Source: an uncultured Planctomycetota bacterium (GTDB lineage Bacteria; Planctomycetota; UBA1135; GCA-002686595). Taken from it: a stretch of 61,796 nucleotides of DNA. Location: assembly GCA_903928115.1 (NCBI GenBank), contig CAIYPP010000058.1, positions 1-61,796 of the forward strand, read 5' to 3'. The stretch's first letter is position 1, and the number at the start of each line of letters is the position of its first letter. The notes beneath the pieces are model-generated. The model saw nothing but the letters and a program-made list of their open reading frames with translations. It was not told the origin of the DNA and did not search any database. Of the stretch, positions 53,500 through 61,796 are shown one piece after another. Both the position numbers and the translations under genes were made by a program.

Positions 53500-56400
53500 A
53501 TGCGCACAACCCTGCCTCTAGCTCTCACGCTCTCGATCGCCTGCCACACCGACGCGCCCGCGCCCACAGCGCCGCCGCAGCTCTCGGAGGCGAACGCACC
53601 CGCGTCGCTGTTCGACGGCCGATCCCTTGCGGGGTGGGATGGAGACCCGCGCTTTTGGCGCGTCGAGAATGGCTGCATCGTCGGCGAGAGCACGGCCGCG
53701 AACCCCTGCGACGCGACGACCTACCTCACCTGGCGCGGGGGAACGCTCGAGGACTTCGAGCTGTCGTTCGAGTACCGCATCGTCGGGGGCAACTCGGGCG
53801 TGCAGTTCCGCAGCGAGTCCCGCGACGGCTGGCAGATCGCGGGCTTTCAAGCGGACATCGAGGACGGTCCCAACTGGACCGGCTGCCTCTACGAGCAAGA
53901 CGGCGCGGGCGTCGTCGCGACGCGCGGTGAGAGCGTGGAGCTCGACGGCGCGGGCGCGCGCAAGACGCGCTTCGACGACGCTGCGCAGCTGCTCGCCAAC
54001 GTGCGCATGCGCGAGTGGAACGAGTACACGATCCGCGCGCGGGGCGAGCAGGTCGAGCTCTCGGTCAACGGGCGTGTGACCGCGAAGGTTCGCGACCAGC
54101 GGCCGCAGCGGCGCCTCGCGGGCGTGCTCGCGCTGCAGCTACACGCGGGCCCGTCGATGAAGGTCGAGTACCGCGAGCTGCGACTCGTGAAGCTGCCGAC
54201 GAGCGACGCGGCGCCGGTGGTGCTCGCGCCTAAGCCCGAGGGTCCCGCGAAGCGCGCGTTCTCGCCCAAGTTCGACGGAGCGCGGCCGTCGTGGCTGTGG
54301 GCGAGCGCCGACTCCGCGGACGGAGATGTGGTCGCGCTCGCGCGACGCTTCGAGATGTCCAGCGCGGCCAGCAAAGCATGGCTGCGCGGCAGCGCCGACA
54401 ATCAAGTGCGCGTGTTCCTGAACGGCGAGCTCGTGCTCGCGCACGACGAATGGTCGCAGGCGGTCGAGGTCGATGTCGCGGCGCAGCTGCGCGCGGGCGA
54501 GAACACGCTCGTCGCGCTGTGCAGGAACGAGGGCGGGCCCGCGGGCGCTTGGTTTGAGCTCGAGATCGAACGGGCCGCCGCCAAGCCGATGCGCGTGCGA
54601 AGCGACGGCAGCTGGTTCGCCGAGCGTCTCTCGCCGGAAGTCGACTGGCGCGCGTGGAAGCCCGAGTCGATGTCCTGGAACCGTGTCTCGCCCGCGCACT
54701 CGGTCGGCGCGTTCGGCACCGCACCGTGGGGCTCGCTCGCTTGGACGCCGCAGCCCGTCGAGGATGATCAACGCGCGCTCGAAGCGAGCGCACTCGAGCT
54801 CCTGCCCGGCTTCAAGGCCGAGCTGCTCTACTCCGTTCCGAAGTCGAAGCAGGGCTCTTGGGTCTCCCTGTGCGAGGACCCCGCGGGCCGCTTCTACGTG
54901 AGCGATCAGTACGGCGGCCTGTTCCGCATCAGCGTGGGCGCGAGCGAAGCGGACACACGCGTCGAGAAGGTCGACGTCGACGTCGGTGGAGCGCACGGCC
55001 TGTGCTGGGCGCACGGCTCGCTGTACGCGGTCGTGAGCGAGGGACAGGGCCGCGGCCCAGGGCTGTATCGCATCCGCGACACCGACGGCGACGATCGCCT
55101 CGACTTCGCGCAGCTCCTGCGCGCGATGGGGAGCGGCGGCGAGCACGGGCCGCACGCGGTCATCCCCGGCGCCGACGGCGCGCTCTGGATCGTCGGAGGC
55201 AACCACACGCCGCTGCCGGAGCCGATCGACGTCTTCGCGCGGCCGCGCAACTGGGCGGAAGACCTGCTCGAACCGCGCATCGAAGATCCGAACGGTCACG
55301 CCGTCGGAATCCGCGCGCCCGCAGGCTGGATCGTGAAGACGGACGCCGATGCGAAGCACTGGGAGCTCTTCGCCTGCGGCTTCCGCAACGCCTACGACAT
55401 GGCGTTCTCGCGCGAGGGCGAGCTCTTCACGTTCGACTCCGACATGGAGTGGGACATGGGCGCTCCCTGGTATCGCCCCACGCGCATCTTCCACGTCGTA
55501 CGCGGCGCGGACTTCGGCTGGCGCGGCGGGCCGGGAAAAATGCCGCCGAGCTATCCCGACACGTGGCCGAGCGTCGTCGACATCGGCGCCTCGTCCCCCA
55601 CCGGCGTGACCTTCGGGTACGGCGCGAAGTTCCCGCCGCGCTACCAACGTGCGCTGTACGCGCTCGATTGGGCCTACGGGACGATCTATGCGGTCCATCT
55701 CGAGCCGCACGGCTCGACCTTCACCGGCACAGCTGAGAAATTCGCGACGGGCAAGCCGTTCCCCGTCACCGACGCGGTGATCGGACGCGACGGCGCCATG
55801 TACGTCACGACCGGCGGTCGCCGCACGCAATCCGGTCTCTATCGAATCACGCACGGCGGGCAACCTGTCGTCGACGCACAGGAAGAGCGCGCCCATCGCG
55901 ACGCGCTGCAGGCGACGGATGGCGCGCGAGAAGTGCGGCGCTCCTTCGAGGGCTTCATCGCCACCGGCTCGGCAGCGAGCGTCGACATGGCCAACGGCCT
56001 CGATGCTCCCGATCGCTTCATCGCCGCTGCCGCGCGCGTGGGGCTGGAGCATCGTCCCCTCGACGAGTGGCGCGCGTTCGAGCCTGCCACGACGTCCGGT
56101 GCGATTCAGGCCTGTGTCGCCCTCGCGCACATGGGAACCGACGAAGCGCGTACGGCGTTGCTCGCGCGCTTGGCCTCGCTCCCGCTCACGGACCTCGACG
56201 AGACGACGAAAATCGGCGTGGTACGCGCGCACCAGTTGGCGCTGATGCGCTTCGCGGACCTCGACGCGGCGTCGCGCGAGAGCTTCCGCCGACGCATGGA
56301 GCCGCTCTACCCGAGCGGAAACGCTGCGCTCGATCGCGAGCTGCTCGTGGTGCTCGTCCAACTGGACTCCGCACGTGCGCTCGATCCGGCGCTCGCGGTG

Positions 56401-57186
56401 CTCGAGAGCGACGCCCCGCAGGAGGAGCGGATCTGGGCCGCGTACTGCCTGCGCGTCGCCAAGTTCGGCTGGACGGCAGAGCTCCGCGAACGTCAGTTCC
56501 GCGGGCTCGCGAGCCTGCTCGCCGCGGCCAAGGGCGGGCACAGCCTGCGCAAGTATGTCGAGGAGATTCAGCGCCAGTCGGCGGCGCAGCTAGACGATGC
56601 AACTCGCGCGGCGCTCGCAGGCCACCTCGATGCCCCGAAGCCCGCAGCTGCTGCGCCGACGAGCGTCGAGCCGATGCGCTTCGTCCGCGCGTGGGACCGA
56701 GAGGCACTCGCAGCGTTCGTGCGCGAGCCGCTCGTCGGGCGTGACTTCGAGCGCGGTCGCGCGCTCTTCACTCGCGCGCGCTGCTACGAATGCCACCGCA
56801 TGGCGGGCGACGGCGGCGGCACCGGTCCGGATCTCACGGGAGCGGGCTCGCGCTTCAGCCGCTCGGACTGGCTCGACTCGCTGCTCGAGCCGTCGAAGGT
56901 GATCTCCGATCAGTACCAGGACACCGAGATCCTGACGGTCGACGGCGATCTCTTCGTCGGCCGCATCGAGCGCGACGACGCCGAGGGCGTCACACTCCGC
57001 CGCCTGCCGCCGCAGGAAGACGCGCTCGACTTCGCGCGGAGCGAGATCGAACGGCGGCGCCCCTATCCGATGTCGCGCATGCCGTCCGGCCTGCTCGACG
57101 TCCTCGCTGAAGACGAGATCCGCGACCTCGCGGCCTACATCTTGTCGGGCGCGAACCCGAACTCTGCGGAATTCCAAAAGCCGTGA
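53500..57186 (+). CDS. DUF1080 / PVC-type dehydrogenase / c-haem lipoprotein
   Basis: Encodes 1228 residues. The lipobox cysteine is Cys15 (LSIAC). Order: DUF1080 (3-keto-disaccharide hydrolase-like) domain about 33-230 (SLFDGRSLAGWDG, VGGNSGVQFRSES); a jelly-roll beta domain about 255-370; a PVC-type membrane-bound dehydrogenase beta-propeller about 410-790 (FKAELLYSVPKSKQGSWVSL, AFSREGELFTFDSD, FGWRGGPGKMPPSYPDTWPS split); HEAT-like helices about 830-1060; and a C-terminal cytochrome c-type domain with CYECH (Cys1095, Cys1098, His1099) and GTGPDLTGAG. It probably handles polysaccharide-derived sugars at the cell surface and passes electrons through the haem. Such fusions are characteristic of Planctomycetota and Verrucomicrobiota. 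Confidence 0.88.
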   Translation: MRTTLPLALTLSIACHTDAPAPTAPPQLSEANAPASLFDGRSLAGWDGDPRFWRVENGCIVGESTAANPCDATTYLTWRGGTLEDFELSFEYRIVGGNSGVQFRSESRDGWQIAGFQADIEDGPNWTGCLYEQDGAGVVATRGESVELDGAGARKTRFDDAAQLLANVRMREWNEYTIRARGEQVELSVNGRVTAKVRDQRPQRRLAGVLALQLHAGPSMKVEYRELRLVKLPTSDAAPVVLAPKPEGPAKRAFSPKFDGARPSWLWASADSADGDVVALARRFEMSSAASKAWLRGSADNQVRVFLNGELVLAHDEWSQAVEVDVAAQLRAGENTLVALCRNEGGPAGAWFELEIERAAAKPMRVRSDGSWFAERLSPEVDWRAWKPESMSWNRVSPAHSVGAFGTAPWGSLAWTPQPVEDDQRALEASALELLPGFKAELLYSVPKSKQGSWVSLCEDPAGRFYVSDQYGGLFRISVGASEADTRVEKVDVDVGGAHGLCWAHGSLYAVVSEGQGRGPGLYRIRDTDGDDRLDFAQLLRAMGSGGEHGPHAVIPGADGALWIVGGNHTPLPEPIDVFARPRNWAEDLLEPRIEDPNGHAVGIRAPAGWIVKTDADAKHWELFACGFRNAYDMAFSREGELFTFDSDMEWDMGAPWYRPTRIFHVVRGADFGWRGGPGKMPPSYPDTWPSVVDIGASSPTGVTFGYGAKFPPRYQRALYALDWAYGTIYAVHLEPHGSTFTGTAEKFATGKPFPVTDAVIGRDGAMYVTTGGRRTQSGLYRITHGGQPVVDAQEERAHRDALQATDGAREVRRSFEGFIATGSAASVDMANGLDAPDRFIAAAARVGLEHRPLDEWRAFEPATTSGAIQACVALAHMGTDEARTALLARLASLPLTDLDETTKIGVVRAHQLALMRFADLDAASRESFRRRMEPLYPSGNAALDRELLVVLVQLDSARALDPALAVLESDAPQEERIWAAYCLRVAKFGWTAELRERQFRGLASLLAAAKGGHSLRKYVEEIQRQSAAQLDDATRAALAGHLDAPKPAAAAPTSVEPMRFVRAWDREALAAFVREPLVGRDFERGRALFTRARCYECHRMAGDGGGTGPDLTGAGSRFSRSDWLDSLLEPSKVISDQYQDTEILTVDGDLFVGRIERDDAEGVTLRRLPPQEDALDFARSEIERRRPYPMSRMPSGLLDVLAEDEIRDLAAYILSGANPNSAEFQKP

Positions 57187-57647
57187 GAGAAGGAGAGGTT
57201 CCGGTGCTCGTGAGCGCGTGCCTCATCGGGCGCGAATGTCGCTACGACGCCAAGCACAACCTCGACCGCGCGCTCGAGCGCGAGCTGGCGGAGCGGGGTG
57301 AACGCGCGATTGCGTTCTGCCCCGAAGAGCACGGCGGGCTCGGCACTCCGCGACCTCCGGCGTGGATCGAGCGGGAAAGCGCCGATGCCGTGCTCGACGG
57401 ACGCGCGCGCATGGTCACGAATCAGGGTCGCGATGTGACGGCGGAATTCGTCGCCGGCGCGCAGGGTGCGCTCGCTGCATGCCGCGAACACGGGATCCTC
57501 AAGGCCTATCTGAAGGAGCGCTCCCCTTCTTGCGGCGCTTGCAACACGCACGTCGATGGAAAGCTCGTTCCGGGCCCGGGCCTCTCGACCGCGCTGCTGC
57601 GTCGCCACGGCATCGAAGTCGAAGGCGTCGAAGGGCGACGCGCGTGA
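57183..57647 (+). CDS. DUF523 family protein (thiouracil-desulfidase-like)
   Basis: Encodes 154 residues. The GTG start at 57183 overlaps the stop of the haem-dehydrogenase gene (GTGA). Signature: VSACLIGRECRYDAKHN, FCPEEHGGLGTPRPP, and KERSPSCGACNTHVDGK; Cys13, Cys19 and the Cys of SPSCG are the likely metal-cluster ligands. Some DUF523 members (TudS) are iron-sulfur desulfidases that remove sulfur from 2-thiouracil; others are uncharacterised. Length (about 150) fits the stand-alone family. Confidence 0.88.
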   Translation: MREGEVPVLVSACLIGRECRYDAKHNLDRALERELAERGERAIAFCPEEHGGLGTPRPPAWIERESADAVLDGRARMVTNQGRDVTAEFVAGAQGALAACREHGILKAYLKERSPSCGACNTHVDGKLVPGPGLSTALLRRHGIEVEGVEGRRA

Positions 57648-57661
57648 GCGACGCCGTGCGC

Positions 57662-60082
57662 TCAGCGCCCGGACTGGGGCGCGAGCAGCGCTGAGAGCTC
57701 GGGCGGCAGCGCGACACCCGAGCTTGCAGCAGCTTGAGCGTCATCGCGGGCCTCCTTCGTACGGCCGAGACCCAGCAACGCGAGCGCCCGATAGCTCCGC
57801 AACGCAGGAGTTCGGTCGAGCGCGATCGCGCGCGTGTAGGCATCCACGGCCGGCTGCAGCTCACCGAGCCGCAAGCGCAACGCTCCGAGGTTCGACCAGA
57901 GCTCGGCGTTCGTCGGGGTGAGTTCCAGACACGCCTGAAGGTCCATCGCCGCTTCAGCGAAGCGCTGCAAGCCCAAGTGAACGATGGCCCGATTTTGCAA
58001 CGCCTGCGCGTCACGCGGATGAAAGCGCAGCAGCGTATCGAGGGTCGCGAGCGCATCGATGCTCTTGCCCTGCTGCATCTGCACGGCACCGAGCACCGTG
58101 AGAGCGACGATGCTGCTCGGCTCTCCGGCGAGAACGGCACGACACTCGGCCTCGGCCGACGCAGGGCTTCCGCTCTGGGCGAGTAGCTCGCATCGTCGCT
58201 CGCGCACGCGTAGCTCGCTCGTCCGTCGCGACAGGAGCGCGTCGCAGTCGGCGAGCGCCTCCTGAAAGCGTCCCGCCTTCTGCAAGAGCAACAACCGCTC
58301 GTAGCGACGCTCGACGTCGTCCACATTCCCCTGAAGCTCGCGCGTGAGACGTGCAAGCTTCGCCGTATCGTCCTCGGTCGGCGCACCGAGCGAGGCCAGC
58401 CCCTTGCGCGCCACTTCGAGGCTGGGGTCGAGCTTCAGAGCAGCTTCGTAGTCCCTGCGCGCAGCCGCCAGTTCGCCACGTTCTTGGCGGAAGAACCCGA
58501 GGTTGCCGCGGGCAATCGCGTCGGTGGGCGCAGCAGCGACGGCAGCCGCGCAGTCCGCCAAGGCACCCTCGAGATCCCCCAACTTCCGACGCACCAGCGC
58601 GCGACCGACCAACGCCGGCGCATTGCGCACTTCGAGGGCCAGCGCACGATCGAACGCACCGCGCGCGGCTTCCAGCTCGCCGCGCTCCATCAGCACGATC
58701 CCTCGATTCGCATGCGCAGCGACGTTGTCGGGCGTGAGTTCCAGCGCGCGCGCGTAGTCTTGCAGCGCACCTTCCAAATCCCCCGCCTGCTGGCGCAGCT
58801 GTCCCCGATTGGCATAGGCGCGTCCGCTCGGAGCGACCTCCAGTGCGCGGGCCCAGAGCGTCTCCGAGCTCGTCCAGATCTGGACCTGCGAATAGGAGAG
58901 CGAAGCCCACAACGCACACGCGCCGCCGAGCAGGGCCAGCGGCACGACAGGTCCCCGACGCGCGGTCCAGTGCTCGACCGCCATTCCGAGCAAGAGCCCG
59001 GGTCCGATGTACGGAACGTAGGTGTAGCGATCGGCCATCGCTGCGCCGCCCACTTGCTTCAGCTGCAGCACGAGCAGCAAGTTCACCGCGAAGAATGCCA
59101 AGGCGAACGTGGCCGTCCGTGCGCCGCGGAGCGCCGAAACGACCGCGACCGCCACGAAGGCGAGCACCACGATGGGCGCCATCGAGTACACAGCCGGGAG
59201 CTCGGCCGATGCTTCGGGCAGCGGATAGAAGGGACTGAGTCCCGTCGGAGCGACGAAGCGGACGAGGTACATCATTACCCCGTAGCTCGCATGCGCGACG
59301 CCGCGAGCGAGAGACGTCTCGGCGAGCGCTGCCGTCGCGCCCGCGGCCGCTTGAGCTTGGAGGGTGAGCCACCCGACTGCGAGCGATGCCACGAAGAACG
59401 GCACTTTCTCGAGCAGAACGGCCCCTCGCAGCGCGCGCCGTCTCTGGCCGTCGATCAGCAGCAGCACGAGCGGCAACACCACCGCCGCGGGCTTCGACAG
59501 CATGGCGAAGACACCGAGCGCAAGCGTGGTGAGCAACGTCGACGTTCGCGGGCGATCCCCGTGGCGCAGATAGACGAGTAGAGCGAGCAGAAAGAACAGC
59601 GTGTACAGCGTGTCCTTGCGCGCTGAGATCCATGCGACCGACTCGACGTGCATCGGATGGAGCGCGAACGCCGCAGCGGTGACCAGCGCAACGAGCTCGG
59701 ATCGCTCCTGCGTCTTTCCACCCCGCAGGAGCAAGCCAGCGATGAAGAGAAACACGAGCAAGGTGCTCGCGAGATGTAGCAGCACGTTGACGAGGTGATA
59801 CCCCATCGGATCGAGGCCGCCGAGCGCGTGTTGCGCCGCAAGCGAGAGCATCGTCACGGGATGGTGATTTCCCACGAAAGGATCGAAGACGAGCACGCGC
59901 AGATCTCCCGCGCCCACAGCGTGATTCGCGGTCACGTACGCGTCGTCATCCCAGTTCGTGAATCCCGCCGAGAGCGTGGGCATGTACACGACCCACGTCA
60001 GCACCAGCAACGCAATGAGAGCCCACCGCGTCGATGCCCCGCCCGCCCTCGGAGCCGCCTCGCCTTGCCTTGCGGCGCTCAT
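57662..60082 (-). CDS. TMTC-like membrane protein with TPR domain
   Basis: Encodes 806 residues. The N-terminal half has about nine to ten transmembrane helices and the first-loop motif TNWDDDAYVTANHAVG, then NHHPVTMLSLAAQHALGG and GYHLVNVLLHLAST. This matches the TMTC/GT-C layout (WDD, HP..L, GYHL.N). From about residue 430 to the end there are ten or more tetratricopeptide repeats (YANRGQLRQQAGDLEGALQD, DRALALEVRNAPALVGRAL). In animals TMTC proteins mannosylate cadherins; bacterial relatives are presumed membrane glycosyltransferases, untested. The ATG at 60082 overlaps the methyltransferase stop (ATGA). Confidence 0.8.
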   Translation of the reverse strand: MSAARQGEAAPRAGGASTRWALIALLVLTWVVYMPTLSAGFTNWDDDAYVTANHAVGAGDLRVLVFDPFVGNHHPVTMLSLAAQHALGGLDPMGYHLVNVLLHLASTLLVFLFIAGLLLRGGKTQERSELVALVTAAAFALHPMHVESVAWISARKDTLYTLFFLLALLVYLRHGDRPRTSTLLTTLALGVFAMLSKPAAVVLPLVLLLIDGQRRRALRGAVLLEKVPFFVASLAVGWLTLQAQAAAGATAALAETSLARGVAHASYGVMMYLVRFVAPTGLSPFYPLPEASAELPAVYSMAPIVVLAFVAVAVVSALRGARTATFALAFFAVNLLLVLQLKQVGGAAMADRYTYVPYIGPGLLLGMAVEHWTARRGPVVPLALLGGACALWASLSYSQVQIWTSSETLWARALEVAPSGRAYANRGQLRQQAGDLEGALQDYARALELTPDNVAAHANRGIVLMERGELEAARGAFDRALALEVRNAPALVGRALVRRKLGDLEGALADCAAAVAAAPTDAIARGNLGFFRQERGELAAARRDYEAALKLDPSLEVARKGLASLGAPTEDDTAKLARLTRELQGNVDDVERRYERLLLLQKAGRFQEALADCDALLSRRTSELRVRERRCELLAQSGSPASAEAECRAVLAGEPSSIVALTVLGAVQMQQGKSIDALATLDTLLRFHPRDAQALQNRAIVHLGLQRFAEAAMDLQACLELTPTNAELWSNLGALRLRLGELQPAVDAYTRAIALDRTPALRSYRALALLGLGRTKEARDDAQAAASSGVALPPELSALLAPQSGR

Positions 60083-60846
60083 GCGCGGCGGGGACGTCCC
60101 GACACGACGACCTGGAAGCTCAGGATCCGCAGGAACCGCATCGAACAGATCCAACGATCGAGTGCGAGCATCCGTCGCACGATCCATGCGTTGCCGGGGA
60201 CCCAGCGCAGCACACCGATGTGGTCGGGAAAGCCAGCGAAGATGTACGCGAGGAACCCGTAGCGCCCTGCGTACTCGAGCTCGAAGCCCGCGCGCTCCAT
60301 CAAGCCGACGAGCTCGTCCTTGGTGAAGCCCTTGTCGTCCGGGTGGAAGTGCGGCGACACGCGATACATCGCCGCTCGCGCCCAGCGGATCAGGAAGTTG
60401 TCGTTGCAGGGCTCGCTCATGATGAGCACGCCATTCGAGCGCAGCGCGCGAGCGCAGTTCGAGAGGAAGCGCACGTGATCGCGCGTGTGGTGGAGGCTGC
60501 CCTTGCAGAAGATCGCGTCGAAGCTCTGGTCGCGAAACGGAAGTCGCTCCGCGTCCGCGGTGACGAGCTTCGCGCCCGGCACGTATTGCTCGCTCACGCG
60601 CAGCATCGCGTGGCTGATGTCGAGGCCGACGGCCCCCGGGCGCAGCGCTTCGAGCTCCGCGAGGAAGAACCCGGTGCCGCATCCAAGGTCGAGGACTCGC
60701 TTCGAGTGCGTCGGGAGCAGCCGCAGCATCTCGCGGTGCCAGTCCTCTTGGAAAAGTCGCGAGAACTCGAAGCTGTAGCGGTACGCGTAGCGCGGCGCGA
60801 GGGCCTTGTGCAGCTCGATCTGCTCTAGGGCGTTGGAGGCGGACAC
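60079..60846 (-). CDS. Class I SAM-dependent methyltransferase
   Basis: Encodes 255 residues. The Rossmann motif VLDLGCGTGFFLAELEALRP, the acidic GLDISHAMLRVSEQYVPG, ADAERLPFRDQSFDAIFC and LHHTRDHVRFLSNCARAL make a UbiE/methyltransf_11-type domain. The last 90 residues (GFTKDELVGLMERAGFELEY, then a hydrophobic stretch) suggest a lipid or polyprenoid substrate. The GTG at 60846 has GGAG eight bases upstream, just after the flippase-like stop. A TTG start at 60897 is possible but would run into the previous gene. Confidence 0.85.
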   Translation of the reverse strand: MSASNALEQIELHKALAPRYAYRYSFEFSRLFQEDWHREMLRLLPTHSKRVLDLGCGTGFFLAELEALRPGAVGLDISHAMLRVSEQYVPGAKLVTADAERLPFRDQSFDAIFCKGSLHHTRDHVRFLSNCARALRSNGVLIMSEPCNDNFLIRWARAAMYRVSPHFHPDDKGFTKDELVGLMERAGFELEYAGRYGFLAYIFAGFPDHIGVLRWVPGNAWIVRRMLALDRWICSMRFLRILSFQVVVSGRPRRA

Positions 60847-60862
60847 GGCGGGGACTCCAACT

Positions 60863-61796
60863 CTATCCCGCGCGCGGCCCGTCGGCGCGCTTCGCAAGCC
60901 CCATCAGCATGTGCCCGAGGACTCCGAAGAGCACGGTGTCGAAGAGCTGCACCAAATGCACGCCAACCCCGCCCGGGAGCGAAATTTCTGCCGGAACGCC
61001 GACCCAGCGGAACCCGAGCACCCATCCGGCTTCCTGCGTGCCGAAGCCTGCGAAGGAGTTGATCGGCAGGAGGTTCATCAGGACTGCGACGCTCGAACCG
61101 AAGCTCGCATGCAGAAATCCGACACCCTCGGGCAGCTCGAAACCTTGGGCAAGCACACCGTAGAAGGCGAAGATGAGCAGCCACACGACGAACGAGAGCG
61201 AAAGCGCCGCTGTTCGGAGCCGCCCGTCGCCGGCGGCGCGCAGCGCGTGCTCGAGAGACTCCGCGTGCTGTTCGATGCGCGCCCCGAGCGAGGTGCGGGC
61301 AAGTCCGACCCTTCGAACGATCCGCAGAAGCGGGGCAACCAGCAAGTCTCCGCGCGCGGCGAGCGCCAAAAAGAGCACCGCGCCTGCGAGCAGTCCGACC
61401 GCGATCGCGAAACCTAGCGCCCGCGGACCTTCCCAGTGGTCGCCGATGCAAAGCGCGAGCGTGACGGTCCCCATGCACGCGCACAGCGCCGCGAGGTCGA
61501 AGATCCTCGACACCACCAGCGTCGCGATGCTCTGCGCCGCCGGAACGCCGCAAGTGCGTCCCAAGTACAGCGGCAGCGTCGCCTCGCCCGTCTTCGCCGG
61601 GAGCACGTACACCGCCAAGTTGTGCGCGGACGTCACCGCCAGCAGGCTCGTGCGCGGCGGCCGCTGCGCTGCGGGGATCAGCAAGCGGAAGCGCTCGGCG
61701 CGCGCGATGTAGATACAGAAGTGCAGCCCGAGCGCCACGAGGAACGTCGCAGGCGAGAGTCGCGCGAGCGTCGCGAGGAGCTCGCCCCACTCGACG
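60863..61796 (-). CDS. Flippase-like protein, lysylphosphatidylglycerol-synthase TM family (partial)
   Basis: About 310 residues; the 5' end lies beyond the window edge because the frame stays open through 61796 (GELLATLARLSPATFLVALG precedes the internal GTG at 61738). The protein is almost all membrane, seven or more helices, with VYVLPAKTGEATLPLYLGR, LPINSFAGFGTQEAGWVLG and several conserved Gly/Pro positions of the UPF0104/LPG synthase transmembrane family, related to AglD/MprF transmembrane regions. The catalytic aminoacyl-transfer domain of MprF is absent. It likely moves a lipid or lipid-linked glycan across the membrane. Confidence 0.82.
   Translation of the reverse strand, partial: VEWGELLATLARLSPATFLVALGLHFCIYIARAERFRLLIPAAQRPPRTSLLAVTSAHNLAVYVLPAKTGEATLPLYLGRTCGVPAAQSIATLVVSRIFDLAALCACMGTVTLALCIGDHWEGPRALGFAIAVGLLAGAVLFLALAARGDLLVAPLLRIVRRVGLARTSLGARIEQHAESLEHALRAAGDGRLRTAALSLSFVVWLLIFAFYGVLAQGFELPEGVGFLHASFGSSVAVLMNLLPINSFAGFGTQEAGWVLGFRWVGVPAEISLPGGVGVHLVQLFDTVLFGVLGHMLMGLAKRADGPRAG

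Noticed and set aside
54139..56541. 800-codon open frame on the minus strand
   Set aside because: Antisense to the haem-dehydrogenase gene; no signal, domain or ribosome-binding site.

Overview
The window is one high-GC bacterial chromosome segment (G or C at most third codon positions) with densely packed genes, long same-strand runs and many 1-4 base stop/start overlaps. It looks like Planctomycetota. The strongest sign is the 1228-residue lipoprotein at 53500-57186, which joins a DUF1080 sugar-hydrolase-like domain, a PVC-type dehydrogenase beta-propeller, HEAT-like helices and a C-terminal CxxCH haem site. Many secreted TPR, EF-hand and carboxypeptidase-regulatory proteins fit the same picture. 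I see no insertion sequence, prophage, CRISPR array, rRNA or replication origin.

Layout. 150-9000: envelope lipoprotein, DUF255 thioredoxin-like lipoprotein, a zinc-ribbon/membrane pair, an SDR oxidoreductase, pterin genes queD and folE (overlapping), a DUF2203-like protein and a repeat-rich EF-hand protein. 9078-15997 (+): S41 protease, tsaD, larB, carA and a GtaA-type glutaminase-family protein. 33584-16007 (-): a long housekeeping run, in transcription order aroF, tpiA, secG, pyrE, yicC, gmk, coaC, coaB, ftsK, a motor-less ftsK-like gene, rimO, pgsA, pgpA, a SpoIIE-type phosphatase, a MazG-like gene and priA. It covers aromatic and pyrimidine synthesis, coenzyme A, DNA translocation, phosphatidylglycerol synthesis and replication restart.

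33881-44867: a secreted thioredoxin-like gene whose signal peptide is cut off by two in-frame TGA codons, a degenerate peptidase-like secreted protein, a carboxypeptidase-regulatory membrane protein, the coupled chain cysteine desulfurase-thiI-membrane glycosyltransferase, a degenerate NtrC-family regulator and a THUMP-like methyltransferase. 44956-61796: tRNA-Val(UAC), UDP-glucose dehydrogenase, small unknowns, an ECF sigma factor with a partner protein, a TPR protein, XdhC, a DUF4139-like protein, the haem-dehydrogenase giant with a DUF523 gene, and a three-gene envelope cassette (flippase-like, methyltransferase, TMTC-like) that runs off the window end.

Most notable: the FtsK relative that keeps the membrane domain and gamma winged helix but has no ATPase; the NtrC-family regulator with almost every catalytic motif altered; the double-TGA gene; the 139-bp queD/folE overlap; and a recurring TANNNT hexamer 7-13 bases before many start codons, which suggests leaderless transcripts.
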